From the NCBI GenBank assembly GCA_900769535.1, contig CAAGHB010000011.1:1-19671 (forward strand): a stretch of 19,671 nt of DNA, given 5' to 3'. Shown here piece after piece: positions 13,617-19,671 of this stretch. The DNA comes from Clostridia bacterium (GTDB taxonomy: Bacteria > Bacillota > Clostridia > Oscillospirales > Acutalibacteraceae). Every line of letters starts with the position of its first letter. Within the stretch, counting starts at the first letter, position 1. The position numbers and the translations under genes were made by a program. The notes beneath the pieces were generated by a model. It was not told the DNA's origin. It ran no database searches and saw only the letters and a list, made by a program, of their open reading frames with translations.

Positions 13617-14690
13617 ATGATAAAACGAGCAACGGCTGTTATGTTATCGGTAATAGGCGGTGTTGTATTTTTGGTTTTCGGTGCCGATATTTCAGCAGGG
13701 ATAAGAAGCGGCGTTTCAATATGCGGTGAGGTCGTTATACCCTCGCTTTTTCCCTTCATGATACTGTCCGAATTTATTGCTCTGTCGGGCGCCGCTGACA
13801 TAATTTCAAGGCCGCTTGGCCCCTTTGCAAAACGGGTTTTCGGTTTGCAGAAGTCGGCCGCAGCCCCTATTTTTTTATCCTTTATTTCGGGTTACCCTGT
13901 CGGCGCATCGCTTGCAAAAAAATTATACGACGGCGGGAAAATTACCCGTAACGACGCCGAAAAAATGCTCACGTTCACCGTCAACTCATCCCCTGCGATG
14001 ATAATTTTTGCCGTTGGAGCAGGTATGCTCGGTTCAAAAGAATACGGCTATCTTCTGCTCACCGTTCACATTACAGCATCGGTTATAAACGGTATTTTAT
14101 TTTCCCGAATACTGCTGAAACCCGCCTATAAAAAGGGTAAAAAGAGAAAAAACAGTGACAGAGAGAATAAAAATTCCATCAGCCCATTTAAAAAGGGGGC
14201 AGTACATTATAATATCGCCGATGCATTTGTCAACGCTACGGCCGACGCATCGGTTTCGATGCTTAAAATTTGCGGATGTGTAATTCTTTTTGCGGGGATT
14301 GTTTCAATACTTGACAGCAGGTCGATTTTTGCGATGATTTTTGAGGTAACGGTAGGGTGTAAGGCGGCTGTCGGGAATGGAATAAATATGGTTGCCGCAG
14401 TATTGGGATTTGGCGGAATTTCGGTTATTATGCAGGTTATGACGGTGTCCGACGGGCTCATTCGTCCGCAGATTCTGGTGCTCAGCCGCCTTACCCATGC
14501 GGCAATTTCATACGGACTTTGCTCCGCGGCAATCCGTCTTATTCCCGAAAGGACGGTTGCCGTACTGTCAACGGGATTGCCGCAACTGAACGGATTTTCT
14601 TCGGTTACTGCGCCTGCTTCGGCGGCTTTGCTTCTCCTTTCTGCCGTAGTTATGTTCAGCGCAAAAATTGCCGAACCGAAGGCGCCTTAA
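13617..14690 (+). CDS. ylbJ: Sporulation integral membrane protein YlbJ
   Basis: A 357-residue polytopic membrane protein of the YlbJ family, needed for spore cortex formation in Bacillus. It contains the nucleoside-recognition (gate) type domain: SICGEVVIPSLFPFMILSEF (about 35-54) and LSFISGYPVGASLAKKLYD (about 85-103), plus a second copy-like segment around GFGGISVIMQVMTVSDG. About eight hydrophobic segments are visible, with a basic cytoplasmic loop (KKGKKRKNSDRENKNS). The ATG at 13617 is preceded by AGGTGA at 5 bases; a GTG three codons earlier lies within that ribosome binding site. It is divergent from yqfC-yqfD, so sporulation genes face each other across an 84-93 base control region. 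Confidence 0.93.
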   Translation: MIKRATAVMLSVIGGVVFLVFGADISAGIRSGVSICGEVVIPSLFPFMILSEFIALSGAADIISRPLGPFAKRVFGLQKSAAAPIFLSFISGYPVGASLAKKLYDGGKITRNDAEKMLTFTVNSSPAMIIFAVGAGMLGSKEYGYLLLTVHITASVINGILFSRILLKPAYKKGKKRKNSDRENKNSISPFKKGAVHYNIADAFVNATADASVSMLKICGCVILFAGIVSILDSRSIFAMIFEVTVGCKAAVGNGINMVAAVLGFGGISVIMQVMTVSDGLIRPQILVLSRLTHAAISYGLCSAAIRLIPERTVAVLSTGLPQLNGFSSVTAPASAALLLLSAVVMFSAKIAEPKAP

Positions 14691-14708
14691 TTTAGTATAA
14701 AAAATGAT

Positions 14709-14750
14709 TTGCAAAAAATACTTTTATTTTATAAAATAATGATATATAAT
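14709..14750 (+). promoter_or_regulatory. Promoter(s) of the 68-residue protein gene
   Basis: TTGCAA (14709-14714) lies 17 bases before TAAAAT (14732-14737), within TATAAAAT (14730-14737). A second perfect TATAAT lies at 14745-14750 with a poor -35. The gene starts 23 bases later, so the first box gives the more natural leader. Confidence 0.55.
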
Positions 14751-14773
14751 GTAAAAAAGGCGGTGATTAAATA

Positions 14774-14980
14774 ATGAAAATGTCGAAGGAAATTAAAAAA
14801 GAATGTCGCATTTGCGTTGTCGGACGGATGGCACCCGACGGCATGTCCATTCTCTGCACAAAAAAGGGAATTATGAACCCCGACGACAAATGCTTTCATT
14901 TTAAATATGACCCGCTAAAAAGAGTTCCGAGACAAAAACCGAAGCTCGCCGAACATTCAGCCGAAGAATTCGAAATATAA
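14774..14980 (+). CDS. Small four-cysteine protein, unknown function
   Basis: A 68-residue soluble, basic protein with cysteines at 11, 14, 28 and 40 (C-x2-C-x13-C-x11-C), a spacing compatible with a zinc ribbon-like or disulfide fold. The central stretch CFHFKYDPLKRVPRQKPKL (40-58) looks like the conserved YDPLKR-P motif I associate with small uncharacterised clostridial proteins; I cannot confirm this without a search. The ribosome binding site is AGGCGGTGA about 7 bases before the ATG. It is monocistronic: a promoter after ylbJ and a strong terminator follow. There is no signal peptide or membrane segment. Confidence 0.8.
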   Translation: MKMSKEIKKECRICVVGRMAPDGMSILCTKKGIMNPDDKCFHFKYDPLKRVPRQKPKLAEHSAEEFEI

Positions 14981-14990
14981 TTAAAACATA

Positions 14991-15030
14991 AAAAAGGTTG
15001 TGACCGAAATTTAACGGTCGCAACCTTTTT
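14991..15030 (+). terminator. Intrinsic terminator after the four-cysteine protein gene
   Basis: A 16-bp stem (14991-15006 with 15015-15030, one G-U pair) has an AAATTTAA loop. The 3' arm ends in a run of T. It lies 10 bases after the stop codon. Confidence 0.9.
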
Positions 15031-15046
15031 ATATAACGAAAGATAA

Positions 15047-15087
15047 AAAAATCGGCCGCAAAGGATTTGCCCCTTACGGCCGATTTT
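15047..15087 (-). terminator. Intrinsic terminator of the surface protein gene
   Basis: Arms 15077-15087 and 15048-15058 (CGGCCGATTTT core) form an 11-bp GC-rich stem with a smaller AAGG/CCTT stem in the loop. On the minus strand it is followed by an uninterrupted T run (15051 down to 15045). It lies about 28 bases past the stop codon at 15115. Confidence 0.88.
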
Positions 15088-15114
15088 ATTTATGTGATAC
15101 TATGAGAAATTTAA

Positions 15115-18100
15115 TTATGCAATGCGAACCTTACGTACTGTAACGAGAACGGTTGCTGCTGCAACAAGGACTGCGATAATTACATAAAGTGATGCTGATG
15201 CGTCGCCGGTCTTTGTTGATGTGCCGGAAGAACCGCCGGCAGAACCGATAGCGGCTCCGCTGCTCTTTCCGGGTGTAAGGGTGCATCCGTTAACGTAACA
15301 TGAACCTTCGGGGCCGTAGTTACCTGCGGCTGAAACAGAAATTCGTGTCTTTTCGAAATCCCACTCGTCAACGAGGAAGGAGGTAACTTCGTTTCCTGTT
15401 GCTTCGGAAACAAAATTCATTGTATTGACCTTACCGTCCTTTGATTCCTTAACGGTAACGGAAATTGCGCCGTTATTGAAATGAATATTCCAAACACCGC
15501 TGATTGAGTATCCGCCGCTGTTTCCGCGATCAACCGTTCCAAGCTTGACGTCTTTGTAATAAAGCTCGGCTACGCACTTGCTGTCGTCGGCCTTATCGTT
15601 ACCAACGAGAAGCATTATGTCGCCGGCCTGCAATCTGTATTTTTCGCCGTAGTAGTTGGTAAATCCGTTGGTTCTCATGAAAGATGCTGAAACGGTGAAC
15701 GATTCACCAAGGTTGTAAGGAACAACAGATGTAATTGTGGGTATATCGCGTCCGTTAGCAATCAATTTACCATCGGAGTCGATGTTGCCTAAGTTACCCT
15801 TCCAATTATCCTTGCTGAACTTTGAGAAGCTAATCTGTTTTGTGAGAACGACAACAGTCGGGTCGATGGGCTTGATTTGGAGATACGGAATGTAGCTTCC
15901 GTTACCTGCAACGCCAATCGAAACGTTTGCAACGTTGAAATAGTAGTCCTTGCTGATGTCGAAGCTTGTTACTTCTTTTCCATCGGCTGCCGATGTCCAT
16001 TTAATTGCTGTTCCGTCCTTGTAAACGGTAATCTTTCCAAGATTGTTTTGAATCTCGTAGCTACCAACTGCTGACTTGTAATCCTCGGTAAAGTAGCTCT
16101 TGCCGAGTGAAGTTTCTCTGTAAATAAGCTCTGCTTCGTATGTTCCGAGTTCGCCATATTTTACTACGAGTTTAAGATCTCCTGCGGTAACTTCGAACCT
16201 GTCAGCTTCTGTGCCGCCAACCTCAACGTTCTTTGCATAGTTTGCAACGATGTTGAACATTGTACCAAGGCGGAGAGGCGCAAGAGTTTGAAGTGAAACG
16301 AGATTGTCATTCTTTGCATAGAGGTAGCCGTTTGCATTGATATAATCTTTGTCGCCTCTGAAATCGTTCTTGTTAAACGTGCCGCTCCATTTGAGAGCTT
16401 CTGATACGTCGGTAAACTGGTCACCTGTACCACGGGGGTCATCTTCGTTAAGATCGAATACTGTAAACGTAGCCATAACTACATTATTGATTCGTCCGTT
16501 GGAATCGTCCTCAATCTGCTGACCGATGAGCATCCAGAGTCCCGGCTCGGTGAGCTCGAAAGGAGTTGATTCGTAACCTGTGGTATGGCCGTAACCTACC
16601 TGGCCCCAACCCATCTGCTTTGTGCCCTCTTCGGTAACGAGAACGTAGTTAAGGTTGAATATCTTTCCTGTGTGAACCTTGCCGTAAACGTCGGTATAGT
16701 TGAACTTTCTGTCGCTCCAATAGCCAGAGCCGTTTACGAGGGTATCGGAAACATAGAATACATTATTAAATTCGGGGTCGAAATTAAGATATGTTCCGAG
16801 ATAGCTGCTATCGTCGTCAACATAGTATTTAATTTCGCGGGACTGATATGCGTAAAGATGTGTATTTACATTATCATATACGCCGTCAGAATTTGTATAC
16901 TTTTCGTTAAGTTTGTTTGTTGTAGGAGTATCCGTTACCTTAATGCTGCCCATGTAGATATTCTGTCTTACACCGGAAGCGGTAACAACTTCGCCGTAAA
17001 TTGCGTATGTTCCTGTAAGGGTAAATGTATGAAGCTTTTGACCAACCTCATCGGGATTATTTACATTTATATATTTGCCGAATCCTGTTTCGGGATCGGT
17101 GTATTTATCGTTTTCGCCCATGTTGCCGGGAACATACTGCTTATATCCCGATGCTTTTCCCGAAACACCGTAGAGATATACCTTATCAACTGTACCCTGA
17201 TATGATACCTTACCAATGCGGTATTCAAAGAGGTAGTTGCTCCATACGGTATCGATATAAAGAGAGTCGGAAACGTGAACGTCTAGGACGTCAACGCCTA
17301 CGTAATCGCACATTGTACCTGTTGTATCGTTAACTACAAGATTTACGTGCTGCTTTTCATAATAGAAGGCGCCGCCATCCTGAGAAATTTCAACAAGCTG
17401 GTCGATGATATTCTGGGTCGGCCAGAAAACATAGAAACGGGCAAGTTCAACATACTTATCTTTTCTAACGCCGTCGTTGTGACCTTCGATTGTACCGTAA
17501 ATTACATATTCGCCCGGTTTATCAAGGAGGAATTGGCCATTTCCGGTACCTAACTGTTTGTTTCCGGATGCAAATCCATTTGAAACGCCCTTAACTTCAC
17601 CGTTGTATATGTATCCGGTATATGTCTTGTCGTCGGAGCCGACATAAGAGTAGGTATTATGGTCTTTCCAATATGTTTCATTCTTTAACGTATCGCCTAC
17701 AAAGAAGGCCGCATATTCCTCGCCGTTGATGGTAACCGTATCGGTTGAGAAGCCGACAAGATTAGAGGGATTTGCCTTGCTTGTTTCGTAGGATTCGTAT
17801 GCTCCCGGCTTTGGCCAGAATTTGATAACACGGGGTGAATAATCAACCGCCGGATTTTCCGAGCCGAAGTCAATAGCTTCCGATGACGTGTCGCTTGAAG
17901 CATCGCTTGATGTGTCACTTGATACGTCGCTTTCAGCTTCGCTTGAATCCTCGCTTGGAGCTTCGCTTGACGGAGGTGCTACATATTCGGTAACTTCAAA
18001 CTGAATAAGTGTAACCGTGCCGCCGTTTTGCATATTTGAATAACAAGTCCATGTACCAACCCGATCAAGGGTTACCGGATTGTTATTTGAAGTACCGTTA

Positions 18101-18465
18101 ATATTTGCGTAATAAAGCTGAGAAGTGAATACCTTCTCACCGTTGCAATACCAGCTCTGTGTGCCGGAAATTTTACTGCTCTTTGCCTCGTCTTCAACGG
18201 TATAATTGAGCGCATAGTTAAGCCATTCACCGTTTGTCTTTATTTTATCTCCCTTATAAACATTGTAGTCGCTTAACGTGAGATAATAGCCATCTGCCTG
18301 CGGCTCAGAACGATTCGAATTCGAAGCGCTCTTGATGTTAAGGATTACTGTCTTACCGGTGTATTCGGTAGCGCTTGCGAAGGATATCGCAACGGCAACC
18401 ATTGTTACAAGCAGACAAACAGCTGCAACAACCGGCAATACTCTCTTTTCCAAAAATTTTCTCAT
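15115..18465 (-). CDS. Secreted modular surface protein with repeated domains and KTGD-type C-terminal anchor
   Basis: A 1116-residue exported protein I cannot assign to a named family. An N-terminal signal peptide (1-33, cleavage near FASA-TEY) leads into module A copy 0 (about 34-162). A Ser/Asp/Glu linker of 4-residue units (164-197) follows, then module A copies 1 (206-350), 2 (351-515) and 3 (516-672). Two copies of another module, B1 (691-870) and B2 (875-1066), come next. Module A copies share a VGDTL/VSDTL..YW strand and a terminal PGEYVIYGTI-like, YAIYGEV-like or LWMLIG-like strand. Module B copies share a F..W.G...DGYL..., LG..F.I.A.., AGD..L.V, YEAELIY, KEVTSF and V(S)IGVAGNG pattern suggesting a beta-sandwich of lectin/CBM type (inference). 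The C-terminus STKTGD (1083-1088), hydrophobic helix (1092-1110) and RKVRIA resembles a sortase signal without the LP. AGGAG lies 8 bases before the ATG. Its promoter is strong and it is monocistronic. Confidence 0.85.
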   Translation of the reverse strand: MRKFLEKRVLPVVAAVCLLVTMVAVAISFASATEYTGKTVILNIKSASNSNRSEPQADGYYLTLSDYNVYKGDKIKTNGEWLNYALNYTVEDEAKSSKISGTQSWYCNGEKVFTSQLYYANINGTSNNNPVTLDRVGTWTCYSNMQNGGTVTLIQFEVTEYVAPPSSEAPSEDSSEAESDVSSDTSSDASSDTSSEAIDFGSENPAVDYSPRVIKFWPKPGAYESYETSKANPSNLVGFSTDTVTINGEEYAAFFVGDTLKNETYWKDHNTYSYVGSDDKTYTGYIYNGEVKGVSNGFASGNKQLGTGNGQFLLDKPGEYVIYGTIEGHNDGVRKDKYVELARFYVFWPTQNIIDQLVEISQDGGAFYYEKQHVNLVVNDTTGTMCDYVGVDVLDVHVSDSLYIDTVWSNYLFEYRIGKVSYQGTVDKVYLYGVSGKASGYKQYVPGNMGENDKYTDPETGFGKYINVNNPDEVGQKLHTFTLTGTYAIYGEVVTASGVRQNIYMGSIKVTDTPTTNKLNEKYTNSDGVYDNVNTHLYAYQSREIKYYVDDDSSYLGTYLNFDPEFNNVFYVSDTLVNGSGYWSDRKFNYTDVYGKVHTGKIFNLNYVLVTEEGTKQMGWGQVGYGHTTGYESTPFELTEPGLWMLIGQQIEDDSNGRINNVVMATFTVFDLNEDDPRGTGDQFTDVSEALKWSGTFNKNDFRGDKDYINANGYLYAKNDNLVSLQTLAPLRLGTMFNIVANYAKNVEVGGTEADRFEVTAGDLKLVVKYGELGTYEAELIYRETSLGKSYFTEDYKSAVGSYEIQNNLGKITVYKDGTAIKWTSAADGKEVTSFDISKDYYFNVANVSIGVAGNGSYIPYLQIKPIDPTVVVLTKQISFSKFSKDNWKGNLGNIDSDGKLIANGRDIPTITSVVPYNLGESFTVSASFMRTNGFTNYYGEKYRLQAGDIMLLVGNDKADDSKCVAELYYKDVKLGTVDRGNSGGYSISGVWNIHFNNGAISVTVKESKDGKVNTMNFVSEATGNEVTSFLVDEWDFEKTRISVSAAGNYGPEGSCYVNGCTLTPGKSSGAAIGSAGGSSGTSTKTGDASASLYVIIAVLVAAATVLVTVRKVRIA
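17876..17971. repeat. Degenerate 12-bp tandem repeat encoding the Ser-rich linker
   Basis: Eight consecutive 12-bp units with a TCGCTTGAN-like core (plus strand) encode four-residue SS(D/E)x steps in the surface protein linker (about residues 166-197). The reading frame is kept because 12 is a multiple of 3, so unit gain or loss changes linker length without breaking the gene. Confidence 0.85.
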
Positions 18466-18487
18466 AGCATTTGCTCCTTTTGTTGAC

Positions 18488-18509
18488 GGCGGTATCTCAT
18501 TTCGCCGCC
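18488..18509 (-). promoter_or_regulatory. Leader hairpin upstream of the surface protein ribosome binding site
   Basis: On the minus strand GGCGG (18505-18509) pairs with CCGCC (18488-18492) across a 12-base loop, ending about 12 bases before AGGAG. It sits in a leader of roughly 100 bases that also contains ACCTG/AGGT complementary segments. It may affect translation or stability; no known riboswitch class is recognised. Confidence 0.35.
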
Positions 18510-18578
18510 CATTATATGTAAGACGTCCTCTGTTTACCTAAAAACAGGTACACATAGAGACACTACTATACATAATGG

Positions 18579-18607
18579 ATTATACATATTTTTTATCCGT
18601 AAGTCAA
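18579..18607 (-). promoter_or_regulatory. Strong sigma-A-type promoter of the surface protein gene
   Basis: Minus strand: -35 TTGACT (18602-18607), 17-base spacer, -10 TATAAT (18579-18584) preceded by ATG giving a TG close to the -10. Only one of twelve hexamer bases deviates from consensus. The leader to the ATG at 18465 is about 105 bases. Confidence 0.85.
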
Positions 18608-18697
18608 TAATAAAAACACAATTATGTAAATAAACTTTCAGTTTTTTCCGGTTTGTCAAAATTACAGGTACTTTTTTTATAAAAAACGGAGAATTTT

Positions 18698-19096
18698 TTG
18701 GTTTTTTTACCCATTTTTTTCAGGGAGATGAAAGACATAAACAAGCACGACAGAAGATTTGCTTATTTCGGCTCGGTTTTGGTTGGGCTTATAAACGGTT
18801 TGCTCGGCGCCGGCGGAGGTATGCTTGCCGTCCCCCTTCTTAAAAAAGTCGGCGCCGAGCAAAAAAAGGCGCACGCCACCTCGATAGCCCTCATTCTGCC
18901 CCTCTGCCTTTTCAGCGCCGTACTTTATCTGACAGGCGGCAAGGTAGCCATTTCAGACGCCGTCGGCTACCTTCCCGCAGGCGCTGTCGGGGCAATTATC
19001 GGCGCCTTTTTGCTTTCGAAAATAAACGACGTATGGTTAAAAAGAATATTTGCTCTCTTTATCATTTGGTCGGGAGTCAGGATGTGGTTCAGATAA
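18698..19096 (+). CDS. TauE/SafE (TSUP) family permease, N-terminal half-size subunit
   Basis: A 132-residue membrane protein matching one half of a TSUP permease; the family exports sulfite, sulfoacetate and other organosulfur or small anions. It carries the repeat signature GLINGLLGAGGGMLAVPLL (about 30-48), about four hydrophobic segments, and a closing WLKRIFALFIIWSGVRMWF segment. The TTG at 18698 has GGAG 6 bases upstream; an ATG at 18728 sits directly behind GGGAG with no spacing, so TTG is preferred but not certain. The next gene overlaps it by 13 bases and encodes the matching second half. Full-length TSUP proteins have about 250 residues, so the two products probably assemble together. 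Confidence 0.88.
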   Translation: MVFLPIFFREMKDINKHDRRFAYFGSVLVGLINGLLGAGGGMLAVPLLKKVGAEQKKAHATSIALILPLCLFSAVLYLTGGKVAISDAVGYLPAGAVGAIIGAFLLSKINDVWLKRIFALFIIWSGVRMWFR

Positions 19097-19470
19097 CGGC
19101 GGTTTACATGTGGGCGGCAGGAATTTTATCAGGAATTATCGGCGCCATGGGGGTCGGCGGAGGCGGAGTGCTGATAATTTATCTGACGCTTATGGCAGGG
19201 GTTGACCAGATAACAGCGCAGGGAATTAACCTTATATTTTTTATCCCCTGCGCCGTCATCGCCCTTATTATTCATTCAAGAAAAAAGCTGGTTGTATGGC
19301 GACTTGCCCTGCCGATGATTATCGGCGGCTTTATCGGAGTTGCCGTCGGCGCATATTTGGCCGAGCTTATAGGTGCAAACCTGCTGAGCAAGCTTTTTTC
19401 GGTATTCCTGATTTTCATTGGTATAAAAACGCTTTTTACAAAAAGCGAAGGCAAAAAAGCAAAAAAATAA
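19084..19470 (+). CDS. TauE/SafE (TSUP) family permease, C-terminal half-size subunit
   Basis: A 128-residue membrane protein with the second TSUP repeat: GILSGIIGAMGVGGGGVLII (about 13-32), about four hydrophobic segments, and the closing LLSKLFSVFLIFIGIKTLF, parallel to the end of the preceding half. I chose GTG at 19084 because GGGAG lies 7 bases upstream; ATG at 19108 has no ribosome binding site, and ATG at 19033 would add a segment not resembling the family. The start lies inside the upstream gene, so the halves are translationally coupled. A terminator follows. Substrate unknown. Confidence 0.88.
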   Translation: MVQITAVYMWAAGILSGIIGAMGVGGGGVLIIYLTLMAGVDQITAQGINLIFFIPCAVIALIIHSRKKLVVWRLALPMIIGGFIGVAVGAYLAELIGANLLSKLFSVFLIFIGIKTLFTKSEGKKAKK

Positions 19471-19472
19471 AA

Positions 19473-19505
19473 GCAGATGCTACAATTTAAAGCATCTGCC
19501 TTTAT
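19473..19505. terminator. Bidirectional terminator between the TSUP pair and the PHP gene
   Basis: GCAGATGCT (19473-19481) pairs with AGCATCTGC (19491-19499). T-rich runs follow on both strands (CTTTATT on plus; TTTTATTTTTTT on minus). It can end both convergent transcripts. Confidence 0.8.
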
Positions 19506-19518
19506 TGCATTTTTTCGG

Positions 19519-19671
19519 TTAAAATTCGAGCTTTTCGATTGCGCCATTTCGCATACGGAAAACACAGGTAAATCCCGCTTTTTTACACTCGTCAAGCGCA
19601 TCGTCAAAGGCGTAGTCAAGCGAATGGGCATTATGCGCGTCGGAGGATAAAATAACCCTGCCGCCGTTATT
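19519..19671 (-). CDS. PHP-domain phosphatase, probably histidinol-phosphatase (C-terminal 50 residues)
   Basis: Only the C-terminus is in the window, truncated by the right edge. The segment RVILSSDAHNAHSLDYAFDD contains the SDAH motif in which Asp and His complete the metal site of PHP-family phosphoesterases. The ending (KKAGFTCVFRMRNGAIEKL) matches the layout of HisK/HisJ-type histidinol-phosphatases, which dephosphorylate L-histidinol phosphate. Other PHP phosphoesterases end in a similar way, so the substrate is likely but not proven. Confidence 0.75.
   Translation of the reverse strand, partial: NNGGRVILSSDAHNAHSLDYAFDDALDECKKAGFTCVFRMRNGAIEKLEF

Noticed and set aside
16585..17205. 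A hydrophobic 206-codon plus-strand frame opposite the surface protein
   Set aside because: It is the complement of beta-rich coding sequence, which often yields false hydrophobic frames; no promoter or ribosome binding site.
18653..18683. TTGTCA ... TATAAA as promoter of the TSUP pair
   Set aside because: The spacing is 19 bases and the predicted start would fall on the GGAG ribosome binding site at 18688-18691.

Overview
The window looks like a chromosomal segment of an endospore-forming, Gram-positive member of the Clostridia, probably near the Oscillospirales/Ruminococcaceae. This is inferred from gene content and synteny, not from a search. The evidence is a set of sporulation genes (yqfC, yqfD, ylbJ, a spoIIIE-type translocase, and the tepA-ylzJ pair next to it), strong AGGAGG-type ribosome binding sites, and a secreted protein ending in a KTGD-hydrophobic-basic tail.

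Layout. Positions 1-4757 (minus strand) hold one operon driven by a strong promoter at about 4831-4859: tepA, ylzJ-like, uppP, ftsK/spoIIIE, then a ComEC-like metallo-beta-lactamase that runs off the left edge. Positions 4922-6245 (plus) hold two separately promoted genes: an AEC-family permease and a 63-residue membrane microprotein with an acidic, cysteine-rich tail. Positions 6248-13523 (minus) hold a long housekeeping/sporulation block in the order yqfC, yqfD, phoH, ybeY, [terminator plus new promoter], era, yqzL-like, recO, mutS2. This matches the Bacillus yqfC-to-recO region, but pgpH, dgkA and cdd are absent and mutS2 is added at the end. Positions 13617-14980 (plus) hold ylbJ and a small four-cysteine protein. 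Positions 15115-18465 (minus) hold a 1116-residue secreted modular surface protein with its own strong promoter and terminator. Positions 18698-19470 (plus) hold two overlapping half-size TauE/SafE (TSUP) genes. The right edge carries the C-terminus of a PHP-domain histidinol-phosphatase-like gene (minus).

How the genes fit together. The left operon links membrane quality control, undecaprenyl-phosphate recycling and chromosome translocation. The central block links sporulation membrane proteins to 16S rRNA maturation and 30S assembly (phoH, ybeY, era) and to DNA repair (recO) and ribosome/DNA handling (mutS2). Three real small genes are under 60 codons or overlap neighbours: the ylzJ-like gene, the yqzL-like gene, and the extended N-terminus of recO.

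Most interesting points: (1) the surface protein has four divergent copies of one module and two of another, unassigned to a known function here; (2) recO has no ATG, GTG or TTG that would keep its conserved N-terminus and appears to start at CTG behind a perfect AGGAGG inside yqzL; (3) the era promoter is embedded in the ybeY terminator hairpin; (4) the TSUP transporter is split into two overlapping half genes; (5) the 63-residue Cys/Asp/Glu-tailed membrane protein has a near-consensus promoter of its own. No CRISPR array, tRNA, rRNA, insertion sequence or phage gene was seen. No stretch longer than 300 bases lacks a gene.
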